64,000 bases of DNA, taken from contig NZ_VCGW01000003.1 in the NCBI RefSeq assembly GCF_007671675.1, positions 434,001 through 498,000 on the forward strand, given 5' to 3'. Position numbers and translations under genes: made by a program. Of this stretch, positions 18,764 to 27,547 are shown piece by piece; positions within the stretch are counted from its first letter, which is position 1, and each line of letters starts with the position of its first letter. The notes under the pieces were generated by a model that made no database searches, had not been told where the DNA came from, and saw only the letters and a program-made list of their open reading frames with translations. The DNA is from Marinobacter maritimus (GTDB lineage Bacteria; Pseudomonadota; Gammaproteobacteria; Pseudomonadales; Oleiphilaceae).

Positions 18764-20290
18764 TTAGCCTCCGGCTAGCTCAAGCACAAAGTCTTGCTTG
18801 GCCAGGTAATCCTGCTCGTTCCTCAAATCTGCAAACGTCAGCGGGCGCTCATCGAACCAGCCTTCCGGGAAGGTCAGTAAAAGGCCATTTTCCCTTGGCT
18901 GAAGCGTGAAAGCCGGTGGCGGTTCCAGGTTGCGGGAATGTTGAATCAGCACAGCCAGGCGCACCAGTATGCAGAGGTGTCGCAAACGCTTCAGGTCGCC
19001 GGGATCGACGCCATCAAAGATAGACGCGGTGAATTTGCGCCGATGGCCCCGCACCAGAATTGCCAGTTCCTGCTGGGCCTGTTGGGTGAAGCCGGCCATG
19101 TCGGAATAACGCAACAGGTAGGCTCCGTGCTTGTGATACTGGCTGTGGGAAATGGTCAGGCCAATTTCGTGCAACTGACAAGCCCAGCGCAAGACATCTT
19201 CATCGTGAACCGTATCGAGGTCCCATGCACCTGCAATCTGCTCCCAGGCTGCAATCGCAGTTGCCTCAACCGCAGCGCCCTGACTCTGATCTACGTGGTA
19301 CCGCTCCTGAAGCGCCGAGATACTGCGTTCACGTACATCTTCGTGTTGAATTCGCCCGGCAATTCCGTACAAAAGGCCTTCCCGGAGTGCGCCATCAGCG
19401 AAGGTCATATCCTGTATGTTCAGGGACTGGAAGGCGCCCATGAGGATGGCAAAACCGGCCGGGAAAATATTCTGTCGATCCGGTCGTATGCCCAGTTCGC
19501 CCAACTTCTCCACACTGCCCATATCCACCAGACGCCGGCGTAACTCTTCCATGGCACTCCAGGAAATGGTGCCATCGGTTATCTTCAGCGTCGCCAACAC
19601 AATGCTTATGGCCTTGATAGAGCCAGACGCGCCCACGGCACTCTGCCAGCCCACCGACCGAAAACGCCTGCGGATACTCAGGAGTTCCTGCTCGGCGTGA
19701 GTAATAGCGTTGTCCATCTGTTTACGGGTAATCCGGCCATCTGAAAAATACCGGTTCCGGAAAGAGACGCAGCCCATGTGCAGGCTCTCGAGCTCCTGAG
19801 GCTCAAAGCGCTGGCCGATAATCAACTCCGTACTGCCGCCACCGATATCGATTACCAGGCGGCGCCCTGCGTCATCAGACAAAGTGTGCGATACGCCCAG
19901 ATAGATCAGTCGTGCTTCCTCGCGCCCTGCAATGACCTCCACCGGATAACCCAGAACTTCCTCTGCTCTGGCTATGAACTGGCTGGCATTACGCGCGACC
20001 CTGAGGGCGTTGGTGCCCACTATCTGGACACCTTCAGGGGGCGTCCCGTTAAGTCGCTGGGCAAAACGGCGCAGGCAATCAAGCCCACGCTCCTGTGCTT
20101 CTTCCGTCAGGCAGTTATCGGAATCAAGGCCGTCGCCGAGCTGCACCTTTTCGCCCATTTTTTCCATGGTGCGAATTTCGCCATGCACCAGTCGCGCCAC
20201 AACCATATGAAAGCTGTTTGAGCCCATATCAATGGCTGCCAGCATATCCGGTGGAGCGGGAGCATATTCGGCAGAAGGGGTGGCCGTCAC
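18764..20290 (-). CDS. ppx: Exopolyphosphatase
   Basis: A 508-residue Ppx/GppA phosphatase. The N-terminal actin-like ATPase fold shows AAIDMGSNSFHMVVA and DIGGGSTELI; a C-terminal HD-like helical domain includes HEIGLTISHSQYHKHGAYLL. Ppx releases orthophosphate from the ends of polyphosphate chains; GppA would be an alternative, but the length and C-terminal region fit Ppx. In Pseudomonas ppx is also divergent from trxA. The usual partner ppk is not next to it in this window. Confidence 0.93.
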   Translation of the reverse strand: MTATPSAEYAPAPPDMLAAIDMGSNSFHMVVARLVHGEIRTMEKMGEKVQLGDGLDSDNCLTEEAQERGLDCLRRFAQRLNGTPPEGVQIVGTNALRVARNASQFIARAEEVLGYPVEVIAGREEARLIYLGVSHTLSDDAGRRLVIDIGGGSTELIIGQRFEPQELESLHMGCVSFRNRYFSDGRITRKQMDNAITHAEQELLSIRRRFRSVGWQSAVGASGSIKAISIVLATLKITDGTISWSAMEELRRRLVDMGSVEKLGELGIRPDRQNIFPAGFAILMGAFQSLNIQDMTFADGALREGLLYGIAGRIQHEDVRERSISALQERYHVDQSQGAAVEATAIAAWEQIAGAWDLDTVHDEDVLRWACQLHEIGLTISHSQYHKHGAYLLRYSDMAGFTQQAQQELAILVRGHRRKFTASIFDGVDPGDLKRLRHLCILVRLAVLIQHSRNLEPPPAFTLQPRENGLLLTFPEGWFDERPLTFADLRNEQDYLAKQDFVLELAGG

Positions 20291-20500
20291 GGTGGTCAGA
20301 ATCCTGTGGTATGAACGTGCGCGTACTATAAGCGATAATCCCCGGACCTGTCAGTAAATGCCCGGGTTTGACGTTGGCAGAGCGCTGGTAGAATTGGCTG
20401 GGTTCAGAAGATCGCCGATTCAAACTGGTGGATCTACTGCTTCACATAAGCGGGATCAATCGCGTAAAGTAGTAATCAAAGCACTAATCAGGAAAATGAA

Positions 20501-20827
20501 ATGAGCGGAAATATCGTAAACGTAACGGATGCATCCTTCGAACAGGACGTGCTTCAGTCTGACGTACCCGTACTGGTAGATTACTGGGCTGAGTGGTGTG
20601 GCCCCTGCAAAATGATTGCGCCGGTGCTGGAAGAAATTGCCGATGAATACGATGGCAAGCTGAAAGTCTGCAAACTCAATATCGACGAAAACGAGCAGAC
20701 ACCGCCCAAGTTCAATATCCGTGGTATTCCGACCCTGATGCTGTTCAAGAACGGCAACGTCGACGCCACCAAAGTGGGCGCACTGTCCAAGTCCCAGCTC
20801 GCGGCATTCCTGGACAGCAATCTCTGA
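20501..20827 (+). CDS. trxA: Thioredoxin 1
   Basis: A 108-residue thioredoxin with the active site WCGPC (W32 to C36), the cis-proline loop GIPTL, and D27 in the buried position. It reduces protein disulfides in the cytoplasm. It is divergent from ppx, as in Pseudomonas, and is followed 18 bp later by a strong intrinsic terminator that extends to just before mobA. In Pseudomonas rho follows trxA directly; here the molybdenum cofactor genes are inserted between them. Confidence 0.97.
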   Translation: MSGNIVNVTDASFEQDVLQSDVPVLVDYWAEWCGPCKMIAPVLEEIADEYDGKLKVCKLNIDENEQTPPKFNIRGIPTLMLFKNGNVDATKVGALSKSQLAAFLDSNL

Positions 20828-20845
20828 TTGCATCCTGAATGCCTG

Positions 20846-20884
20846 AAAACCGCCCCTGGGCCAAGCTCTTGGGCGGTTTTTTTT
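20846..20884 (+). terminator. Intrinsic terminator of trxA
   Basis: AAAACCGCCC (20846-20855) pairs with GGGCGGTTTT (20871-20880), followed by more T to 20884. It ends only 15 bp before the mobA start, so mobA needs either read-through or a promoter inside trxA. Confidence 0.9.
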
Positions 20885-20898
20885 GGTTTGGACCCGTC

Positions 20899-21489
20899 AT
20901 GACCGAAACAGCCCCCCAAAAAGCCTGTGCCCTGCTGCTAGCCGGCGGCGCCGGAACCCGCATGAACGGCAAAGACAAAGGCCTGATGCACTGGCGCGAA
21001 CGCCCAATGGCCCATTGGGTAGCCGAAGCCCTGAACGCCGTCGCCACCCCGGTTCTCATCAGCGCCAACCGCTCCCTGGAAGAATATCGCCTTCTCGGCG
21101 ACGTACTGGAAGATTCCCCCGACTTCAAAAACCAGGGCCCACTCGCTGGCCTGCTGGCAGGCCTAATCGAAGCCCAAAAGCGCGGTTTAGCCGCGATACT
21201 CGTCTGCCCTTGTGACACCCCCGGCATTAAGCCAGAAGTATTCCAGCGATTGTTAGCCGCCTGGCGTGAACAGCCCGAGCTACCCGTTATCGCCCAGTGC
21301 GACGGAAGATCCCATCCTTTGCACGGCATATACCCGGTTTCACTGGTAAGCCTGCTGGAAACCCAGCTACGAGACGACAACCGACGGGTAATGGTATTCG
21401 CTGAAAGCGCAGGCGCGAGAACTCTGGATTGCCCGGATGCCGCAGAAGCGCTCAAAAACCGAAATCGACCAGAAGACTTGGCAAACTAA
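20899..21489 (+). CDS. mobA: Molybdenum cofactor guanylyltransferase
   Basis: A 196-residue nucleotidyltransferase with the GTP-binding N-terminal motif LLAGGAGTRMNGKDKG and a DTPGI segment at the metal site. MobA attaches GMP to Mo-molybdopterin to give the bis-MGD cofactor of the DMSO reductase family. The longer frame from 20839 runs through the trxA terminator, so the ATG at 20899 is used. It converges with moaE-moaD-moeA-moaB, forming one molybdenum cofactor locus. Confidence 0.92.
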   Translation: MTETAPQKACALLLAGGAGTRMNGKDKGLMHWRERPMAHWVAEALNAVATPVLISANRSLEEYRLLGDVLEDSPDFKNQGPLAGLLAGLIEAQKRGLAAILVCPCDTPGIKPEVFQRLLAAWREQPELPVIAQCDGRSHPLHGIYPVSLVSLLETQLRDDNRRVMVFAESAGARTLDCPDAAEALKNRNRPEDLAN

Positions 21490-21519
21490 GCAGGAATGGC
21501 AAGAAGGCTTGGCAAATAG

Positions 21520-21636
21520 TAGGGCTTTGGCGGGGAATGCCTTCCCGAAAATGTGCGGAGCCATGGATGGCGGAGCCAAGCGTACAAGGACGTATTAACA
21601 GCGTTTTTCGGGAAGGCATTCCCCGCCAAAGCCTGA
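21520..21636 (+). repeat. GGA-hairpin palindromic element, copy 2
   Basis: A perfect 29-bp inverted repeat (21523-21551 with 21605-21633) closes a 53-nt loop. Inside are hairpin GCCATGGATGGC (21560-21571, loop AUGGAU) and hairpin TACAAGGACGTA (21583-21594, loop AAGGAC). The second matches the CsrA/RsmA core ACANGGANGU exactly. The loop start is the same as in copy 1, but the middle of the stem differs on both arms, so pairing is kept while sequence changes. It lies between the convergent mobA and moaE genes. No T-run follows the stem. Confidence 0.85.
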
Positions 21637-21664
21637 CCAGCCAAGCACCGCTCCGAGGCTCTAG

Positions 21665-22114
21665 CTATTTGTCCCAAGCCTCTCCACGAGCAACATCCGA
21701 AGCCTTCTGCTCCACCCAATGCTCCCCAGCCTCGGAAAGCTCCTTCTTCCAAAACGGCGCAGACGTCTTCAGCGCATCCATAATGAACTCACAAGCCGCA
21801 AACGCATCCCCTCGATGGGCACTGCAAACACCCACAAAAACAATCTGCTCCTGCAGCAACAGCCTGCCAACCCGATGAATCACGCGAGCCTTACGCACAT
21901 CCCAGCGCCGCGAAGCCTCCTCAACAAGCCCGGCAATCACCTGCTCCGTCATCCCTGGATAGTGTTCAAGAAATAACCCCGACACATCCTGAGTATCGCC
22001 GCTGTCCCGCACCAGCCCCGTAAACGTGGCAATTGCCCCCGTACCGGCGCCGCTGTCCCGCAGAGCCGTATACTCAGCGCCCGAATCAAAATCCTCAGTC
22101 TGTATACTGATCAT
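21665..22114 (-). CDS. moaE: Molybdopterin synthase catalytic subunit
   Basis: A 149-residue MoaE. With MoaD it converts cyclic pyranopterin monophosphate to molybdopterin. Family features are GAIATFTGLVRD, LFLEHYPGMTE, RVIHRVGRLL, HRGDAFAACEFIMDALK and PFWKKE, the last containing the catalytic lysine region. It starts one base after the moaD stop and is the last gene of the moaB-moeA-moaD-moaE operon. Confidence 0.94.
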   Translation of the reverse strand: MISIQTEDFDSGAEYTALRDSGAGTGAIATFTGLVRDSGDTQDVSGLFLEHYPGMTEQVIAGLVEEASRRWDVRKARVIHRVGRLLLQEQIVFVGVCSAHRGDAFAACEFIMDALKTSAPFWKKELSEAGEHWVEQKASDVARGEAWDK

Positions 22115-22115
22115 C

Positions 22116-22376
22116 TTAACCCCCGGTTACCGGCGGGAAAAATGCTACTTCATCCCCCGCTTTGACAGGCGTGGCCGGCTTCGCCATAGCCTGATTAATG
22201 GCAATCATCACCGGTTGACTGCCCTGCAGTTGTGCCCAGGGCCCGCCGCGGCTGGCCAGAGATGCAAGCAGATCGCCGGCCGTTTGAGCCTTGTCGGCCG
22301 GGAGCGTGAGTTCCCCGGTATCCAGCTCTTCCCGGAGGCGGGCAAAAAAACGAACGGTGAGGGTCTGGTCAGTCAT
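22116..22376 (-). CDS. moaD: Molybdopterin synthase sulfur carrier subunit
   Basis: An 86-residue ubiquitin-like sulfur carrier ending in the required Gly-Gly (PPVTGG), which is thiocarboxylated and donates sulfur to the pterin precursor in the MoaE active site. VRFFARLREEL near the N-terminus and AGDEVAFFPPV near the C-terminus are typical. It starts one base after the moeA stop and is followed immediately by moaE. Confidence 0.94.
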   Translation of the reverse strand: MTDQTLTVRFFARLREELDTGELTLPADKAQTAGDLLASLASRGGPWAQLQGSQPVMIAINQAMAKPATPVKAGDEVAFFPPVTGG

Positions 22377-22377
22377 A

Positions 22378-23589
22378 TCAGCTTAATAACTCAGTAAATG
22401 GGTAATAGGTCAGAAGGTCACCCTCTGCAACCATCGCGTGCTCAGGAACTACCGCCAGACCACCGGCCCAGCAAGCAGAACTCAACACGCCAGAACTCTG
22501 GTTCGGATAGGCGCAGACCCGCGTATCGCCACTAGCAGACTCTGTTCGCGCACGGACAAACTCCTTACGCACAGAAGGTGAAGTGACCGTGAACGCAGCG
22601 GGCACCTGTTGTCCGACAGGGTGAATCTGCACGCGGCCTTGGCAGGTGCGTATGTAAGGCATGCCGACGATCAGAAAGGTAACCAGCACCGCAGCCGGAT
22701 TGCCGGGCAGGCCCAGTACCGGCGTGCCGTTAATTGATCCGAATGCGAGAGGCTTGCCAGGCTTGATAGCCATACGCCAGAGCGAAAGCTTGCCGGACTC
22801 CTCCAGCACCGCACGCACGTGATCTTCCTCGCCTACGGAAACGCCCCCGCTGGTGATAATCAGATCCGCCTGTGCCGCTGCACGCTCCAGTGTTTCACGA
22901 GTCACAGAGCGAGTATCCCGCAATGTTTCGCATAGCACTACGTCACAGCCCGCTTCTGCCAGCAGGCCAAGCAGTGTGAAGCGGTTGGTGTTGTAAATCT
23001 GGCCTTGCGCCAATGGGGTGCCGGGTTCGACCAGCTCGTCGCCGGTCGACAGAATTGCGACCCGCAGTTTTTCCACCACAGCGACCTCAGACACACCCAT
23101 AGAGGCAAAAAGCCCCATTTCCTGAGCGCGGATTTTTGTACCTTTTCCCAGAGCCAGACTGCCCTGCGCAAGATCTTGGCCGCGCCGGCGGATATTCTGA
23201 TCTGCCTTTACTTCTGCATTAATCAGAATGCCGCTATCGGTAACCTCAACCCGCTCTTGCATTATGACCGTGTCGGCGCCGGCTGGAACCTCTGAGCCGG
23301 TGAAAATGCGAGCAGCAGTGCCGGGTTTCAGCGGGCTGGGAGCGGAGCCTGCCGGGATCCGGTCAGATACCGAAAGAGCCTGGCCAGGCACATAATCCTC
23401 GGCGCGCAAAGCGTAACCATCCACGGCACTGTTATCTGCCGGGGGCACATCCGCCGGGACGTGATAATCCTGTGCCAGTATTCGGTCGAAGCTTTCCGTG
23501 AGCGGCAGATGCCGGGTTTCAGTAATCACCGACGCTTGGCTCAGCAGGTGAGCAATGGCTTCTTCAACCGGTGTCAGACTGCCTGACAT
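22378..23589 (-). CDS. moeA: Molybdopterin molybdenumtransferase MoeA
   Basis: This 403-residue MoeA inserts molybdate into adenylylated molybdopterin. Visible features are DVPPADNSAVDGYALR near the N-terminus, GSEVPAGADTVIMQE, the MPT-binding segment TSGGVSVGEEDH, and KPGKPLAFG with GLPGNPAAVLVTF near the C-terminus. The length is normal. It lies between moaB and moaD in an operon. Confidence 0.95.
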   Translation of the reverse strand: MSGSLTPVEEAIAHLLSQASVITETRHLPLTESFDRILAQDYHVPADVPPADNSAVDGYALRAEDYVPGQALSVSDRIPAGSAPSPLKPGTAARIFTGSEVPAGADTVIMQERVEVTDSGILINAEVKADQNIRRRGQDLAQGSLALGKGTKIRAQEMGLFASMGVSEVAVVEKLRVAILSTGDELVEPGTPLAQGQIYNTNRFTLLGLLAEAGCDVVLCETLRDTRSVTRETLERAAAQADLIITSGGVSVGEEDHVRAVLEESGKLSLWRMAIKPGKPLAFGSINGTPVLGLPGNPAAVLVTFLIVGMPYIRTCQGRVQIHPVGQQVPAAFTVTSPSVRKEFVRARTESASGDTRVCAYPNQSSGVLSSACWAGGLAVVPEHAMVAEGDLLTYYPFTELLS

Positions 23590-23610
23590 GATCTCTCTCC
23601 GTATCCAGGA

Positions 23611-24183
23611 TTAGCGGGCGGCGCGTTTGCCAATAACCTGCTGAAGGCGCTCAACGGCACGCTCCGGCTTTCGTCCAACCAGGGCTGAGAAGTTGCAGGG
23701 GCCGTGACGGCTGTCGAGCTGGGTGCTCAGAATACCGTTCCAACCGGTCCGGCAGGCTCCTGTAGAGCCTGGCAGGCAGAAGATCGCAGTATGGTTGGCA
23801 AGGCCGCCGAAAGCCCGGGACTGAATAGTGGATGTGCCTATCTCCGATGCTGACTGGCGGCGGAACTCCTCACCAAAACCCTCAATGGTTTTGTCCAGCA
23901 GTGGTGCAACGGCTTCCGGCGTGCTGTCGCGCTCGTGAAAGCCTGTGCCACCGGTAATGATCACTGCATGGACATCGGGTTCGGCAATCCAGGATGATAT
24001 TGCTGCGCGTACCAGATAAACATCATCGGGCAGTATGCGTCGCGAAATTAAGCGATGTCCGGCCTCTACAACGCTGTCCTCAAGAAACTGGCCGGACGAG
24101 TCTTCATCCGGCCCTCGCGTATCGGAGATTGTGAGAATCGCGATATTGAGAGGTTTGAGTTCGCTGGTTCGTTCACTGCTCAT
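23611..24183 (-). CDS. moaB: Molybdenum cofactor biosynthesis protein B
   Basis: A 190-residue MoaB/Mog family protein. The MPT-binding signature is [16 protein letters not shown], followed by GFGEEFR and the C-terminal CLPGS segment. It is thought to adenylylate molybdopterin ahead of MoeA, although E. coli MoaB itself is inactive in this. The ATG at 24183 has CGGAG upstream and begins MSSERTSEL; an in-frame start at 24231 adds a hydrophobic stretch unlike the family. First gene of the moa/moe operon. Confidence 0.92.
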   Translation of the reverse strand: MSSERTSELKPLNIAILTISDTRGPDEDSSGQFLEDSVVEAGHRLISRRILPDDVYLVRAAISSWIAEPDVHAVIITGGTGFHERDSTPEAVAPLLDKTIEGFGEEFRRQSASEIGTSTIQSRAFGGLANHTAIFCLPGSTGACRTGWNGILSTQLDSRHGPCNFSALVGRKPERAVERLQQVIGKRAAR

Positions 24184-24332
24184 GGACGGCACTCCGAAAA
24201 TAACAAAAATGTTGATTGTAAGTATCCCCATCAGTGGCAGGGAATGGAAGGGAGTAACCCATCAGGGGGAGGCGCCGAGCCTTGCTGGCGGGCTTTTGGG
24301 CGGCAAGATTGACGTTTATTTGCCCCCTGCAC

Positions 24333-24362
24333 TTGACATTGGCGGGCAAGGTAGCAGATTAT
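24333..24362 (+). promoter_or_regulatory. rho: Candidate rho promoter
   Basis: A perfect TTGACA (24333-24338) and GATTAT (24357-24362) are separated by 18 bp. Transcription would start near 24369, giving a leader of about 175 nt before the rho ATG. It is the best sigma-70 match in the 363-bp gap between moaB and rho. Confidence 0.55.
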
Positions 24363-24368
24363 CGCTCT

Positions 24369-24546
24369 TGCCCTACGAACGGTTGTACCCACTCTACTGG
24401 CTTCAATATTTATATTCCGGATTTTGTTTACGCCGGTTGCTTCATCTGGCCAGAACCTGTTTTAACAACCAATCAATGAATTTGTTCAGGGGCATCCCTG
24501 TCATCCCAACTTCCGTTTAATTCCATTCCTGAAAATCTAATAACCT
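24369..24546 (+). other. Long 5' leader of rho
   Basis: The predicted rho transcript has a leader of about 175 nt. It is rich in pyrimidines and contains a 14-codon ORF (24476-24520, MNLFRGIPVIPTSV) without a clear ribosome binding site. Rho autoregulates its own mRNA through a leader in E. coli, and a conserved rho leader motif has been described in Pseudomonas. I cannot tell whether this leader belongs to that motif. The rest of the moaB-rho gap (24184-24332) shows no gene or repeat that I can see. Confidence 0.4.
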
Positions 24547-25809
24547 ATGAATCTTACTGAACTCAAGCAGAACTCCATGCCCGAATTGCTCGATATCGCG
24601 CAAGAGATGGGCCTCGATAACCTGGCACGTTCGCGTAAACAGGATGTTATCTTCACCATATTGAAGAAGCATGCGAAAGGCGGCGAAGATATTTATGGCG
24701 ATGGCGTACTGGAGATTCTGCAGGACGGCTTCGGCTTCCTCCGCTCTGCCGACGCATCCTACCTGGCCGGGCCAGATGACATTTATGTCTCCCCCAGCCA
24801 GATCCGCCGCTTCAACCTGCGCACCGGTGATACCGTTGCCGGCAAAATCCGCCCGCCCAAAGACGGTGAGCGTTACTTTGCCCTGTTGAAAGTCGCTGAG
24901 ATCAACTTCGACAAACCGGACAACGCCCGTAACAAAATCCTGTTTGAAAACCTCACGCCGTTGTTCCCTGATGAGCGTATGCAGCTGGAAGCCGGTAACG
25001 GCAGCACCGAAGACTTGTCTTCCCGTGTGCTCGATCTGGTTGCGCCCATTGGTAAAGGCCAGCGTGGTTTGATTGTATCGCCGCCCAAGGCTGGTAAGAC
25101 CATCCTGATGCAGAGTATTGCCCAGTCTATTACTCGCAATCATCCGGAATGCCACATCATTGTGCTGCTGATTGACGAGCGCCCGGAAGAAGTAACAGAA
25201 ATGCAGCGCACCGTGCGCGGCGAAGTGATTGCTTCAACGTTTGATGAGCCACCTGCGCGTCACGTTCAGGTCGCCGAAATGGTCATCGAGAAGGCCAAGC
25301 GTCTGGTTGAGCACAAAAAAGACGTGGTTATCCTGCTGGATTCCATCACTCGTCTCGCTCGTGCCTACAACACGGTTATTCCATCCTCGGGCAAAGTGTT
25401 GACCGGTGGTGTGGATGCCCACGCTCTTGAGAAACCCAAGCGCTTCTTCGGTGCGGCCCGTAATGTAGAAGAAGGCGGCAGCCTGACAATTCTTGCAACG
25501 GCTCTGGTGAACACAGGTTCCAAAATGGACGAAGTGATCTACGAGGAGTTCAAGGGCACAGGTAACATGGAAATTCACCTGGATCGCAAAATCGCTGAAA
25601 AGCGTGTTTACCCGGCTATCAACATCCGTAGCTCCGGCACGCGCCGCGAAGACCTGCTGATGAGCGAAGCGGATATCCAGCGTGTGTGGATCTTGCGTAA
25701 ATTGCTGCACTCCATGGACGACGACACTGCAGCCATCGAGTTCTTGCTGGACAAGCTGAAAGACACCAAGACCAACGACGAGTTCTTCCAGTCGATGAAG
25801 CGCCGTTAA
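24547..25809 (+). CDS. rho: Transcription termination factor Rho
   Basis: A 420-residue hexameric RNA-dependent ATPase. It starts [22 protein letters not shown], has the cold-shock-like RNA-binding domain ([17 protein letters not shown]), the P-loop SPPKAGKT, the Walker B region [16 protein letters not shown], the Q-loop and R-loop region, and the C-terminal [16 protein letters not shown] segment. It is the same length as E. coli Rho to within one residue. A long leader precedes it and the third GGA-hairpin element begins 40 nt after the stop. Confidence 0.97.
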   Translation: MNLTELKQNSMPELLDIAQEMGLDNLARSRKQDVIFTILKKHAKGGEDIYGDGVLEILQDGFGFLRSADASYLAGPDDIYVSPSQIRRFNLRTGDTVAGKIRPPKDGERYFALLKVAEINFDKPDNARNKILFENLTPLFPDERMQLEAGNGSTEDLSSRVLDLVAPIGKGQRGLIVSPPKAGKTILMQSIAQSITRNHPECHIIVLLIDERPEEVTEMQRTVRGEVIASTFDEPPARHVQVAEMVIEKAKRLVEHKKDVVILLDSITRLARAYNTVIPSSGKVLTGGVDAHALEKPKRFFGAARNVEEGGSLTILATALVNTGSKMDEVIYEEFKGTGNMEIHLDRKIAEKRVYPAINIRSSGTRREDLLMSEADIQRVWILRKLLHSMDDDTAAIEFLLDKLKDTKTNDEFFQSMKRR

Positions 25810-25848
25810 GAGTCAGAGTCTTGGCGCCTCTGGGATTGTGGGGCGGGC

Positions 25849-25951
25849 AGTACCGGGGAGATCCTCCCCGGACACGCCGTAAACCCATCCATGGGGGCTC
25901 GGCATTGCCATCCCTGGCAATGCACGGTCCGGGGAGAATCTCCCCGGTACT
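25849..25951 (-). repeat. GGA-hairpin palindromic element, copy 3
   Basis: A 25-bp inverted repeat (25849-25873 with 25927-25951) has one non-Watson-Crick position. On the minus strand it is a G.U wobble and on the plus strand a C.A mismatch, which favours a minus-strand RNA. The 53-nt loop equals that of copy 2 in length. Read on the minus strand it contains a 9-bp hairpin GCATTGCCA/TGGCAATGC with loop GGGA, then CCCATGGATGGG with loop AUGGAU. It sits between rho and ubiD, both on the plus strand, so its sense is opposite to its neighbours. Confidence 0.8.
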
Positions 25952-26058
25952 TCCTTCATGTTTTGTATGCGCGTTTTGCTAATCATCCTGTCTTGGCACT
26001 CAGTCAGAACCAATCTCTTTGAATTCACGTACATTGCCGGAACTAACCGGAGCCAACG

Positions 26059-27546
26059 ATGAAATACAACGATCTGCGGGACTTCATTGACCAGTTGGAG
26101 AAGCTGGGTGAGCTGAAACGCATCTCAGTTGAAGTAGACCCTAATCTGGAAATGACTGAAATCTGCGACCGCACACTGCGGGCAGGTGGGCCTGCGTTGT
26201 TGTTTGAAAATCCCAAAGGCTACGACATGCCCGTGCTGGCGAATCTCTTTGGTACAACCCGAAGGGTCGCTCTGGGCATGGGGCAGGAGAACGTCACCGC
26301 GCTTCGGGACGTCGGCAAGCTGCTAGCCTATCTCAAAGAGCCGGATCCCCCCAAGGGCTTCAAAGACGCCATCGAAAAACTGCCACTGCTGCGGCAAGTG
26401 ATGCGCATGAGCCCGAAAGTGCTCAGGTCCGCTCCCTGTCAGGACGTGGTGATCGAAAAAGATCAGGTTGATTTGTTCCAGATTCCAGTTCAGCACTGCT
26501 GGCCGGGCGACGCAGGGCCGTTGGTTACCTGGCCGCTGGTGATTACCCGCGGGCCCCATAAAGAACGCCAGAACCTCGGGATATACCGACAGCAGGTGAT
26601 TGGCCGTAACCGACTGATCATGCGTTGGCTGAGCCATCGCGGCGGAGCGCTGGATTTTCGGGAGTTTCAGAAAGCGAATCCTGGTAAACCCTATCCGGTA
26701 GCTGTAGCTCTCGGGGCAGACCCGGCTACGATTTTGGGTGCTGTGACTCCGGTGCCTGATTCACTATCTGAATACGCGTTTGCAGGCTTGCTACGAGGCA
26801 GTCGTACCGAACTGGTGCAGTGCGGCCTCAGCGATCTGCAGGTGCCAGCGAGCGCTGAGATTGTTCTGGAAGGCTTTATTTACCCCGATGATAACGCGCC
26901 GGAAGGCCCTTTCGGGGATCACACAGGCTATTACAACGAAGTGGACGAGTTCCCGGTGTTCACCGTTGAGCGGATGACCCACCGCAAAGATCCGATTTAT
27001 CACAGCACGTACACCGGCAGGCCACCAGACGAGCCGGCTATTCTGGGTGTGGCGCTGAATGAAGTCTTTATTCCCATTCTGCAGAAGCAGTTCCCTGAAA
27101 TTGTGGATTTTTACCTGCCGCCGGAGGGCTGTTCATATCGTCTTGCAGTAGTGACCATGAAGAAACAATACCCCGGCCATGCCAAGCGGGTGATGATGGG
27201 CGTATGGTCTTTTCTGCGGCAGTTCATGTACACCAAATTTGTGATTGTGACCGATGATGATGTCAACGCCCGCAACTGGGAGGATGTGATCTGGGCTATT
27301 ACGACCCGGATGGATCCTGCCCGAGATACCATGCTGGTAGAAAACACGCCCATTGATTACCTGGATTTCGCCTCGCCGGTGTCCGGCCTGGGCTCCAAGA
27401 TGGGCATGGACGCTACCAATAAATGGCCGGGCGAGACAAGCCGGGAGTGGGGCGAGCCCATAGCCATGACCGACGCGATAAAACAGCGGGTTGACGAGCT
27501 CTGGGATAGCTTGGGGATTGAAACTTCGCCTACCCGCCCTGATTGA
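26059..27546 (+). CDS. ubiD: 4-hydroxy-3-polyprenylbenzoate decarboxylase
   Basis: A 495-residue UbiD enzyme, which uses prenylated FMN to decarboxylate the ubiquinone precursor. Features include [22 protein letters not shown] at the start, the cofactor-binding segment [12 protein letters not shown], and the active-site glutamates in [26 protein letters not shown] precedes the ATG by about 10 bases. The next gene starts one base after its stop. The prenyltransferase partner UbiX is not in the window. Confidence 0.95.
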   Translation: MKYNDLRDFIDQLEKLGELKRISVEVDPNLEMTEICDRTLRAGGPALLFENPKGYDMPVLANLFGTTRRVALGMGQENVTALRDVGKLLAYLKEPDPPKGFKDAIEKLPLLRQVMRMSPKVLRSAPCQDVVIEKDQVDLFQIPVQHCWPGDAGPLVTWPLVITRGPHKERQNLGIYRQQVIGRNRLIMRWLSHRGGALDFREFQKANPGKPYPVAVALGADPATILGAVTPVPDSLSEYAFAGLLRGSRTELVQCGLSDLQVPASAEIVLEGFIYPDDNAPEGPFGDHTGYYNEVDEFPVFTVERMTHRKDPIYHSTYTGRPPDEPAILGVALNEVFIPILQKQFPEIVDFYLPPEGCSYRLAVVTMKKQYPGHAKRVMMGVWSFLRQFMYTKFVIVTDDDVNARNWEDVIWAITTRMDPARDTMLVENTPIDYLDFASPVSGLGSKMGMDATNKWPGETSREWGEPIAMTDAIKQRVDELWDSLGIETSPTRPD

Positions 27547-27547
27547 T

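Noticed and set aside
20368..20394. TTGACG and TAGAAT upstream of trxA as a promoter
   Set aside because: The spacing is only 15 bp, shorter than normal for sigma-70, so I do not call it.
25813..26034. 73-codon minus-strand ORF in the rho-ubiD gap
   Set aside because: Most of it is translation of GGA-hairpin copy 3; no ribosome binding site and no recognisable protein features.
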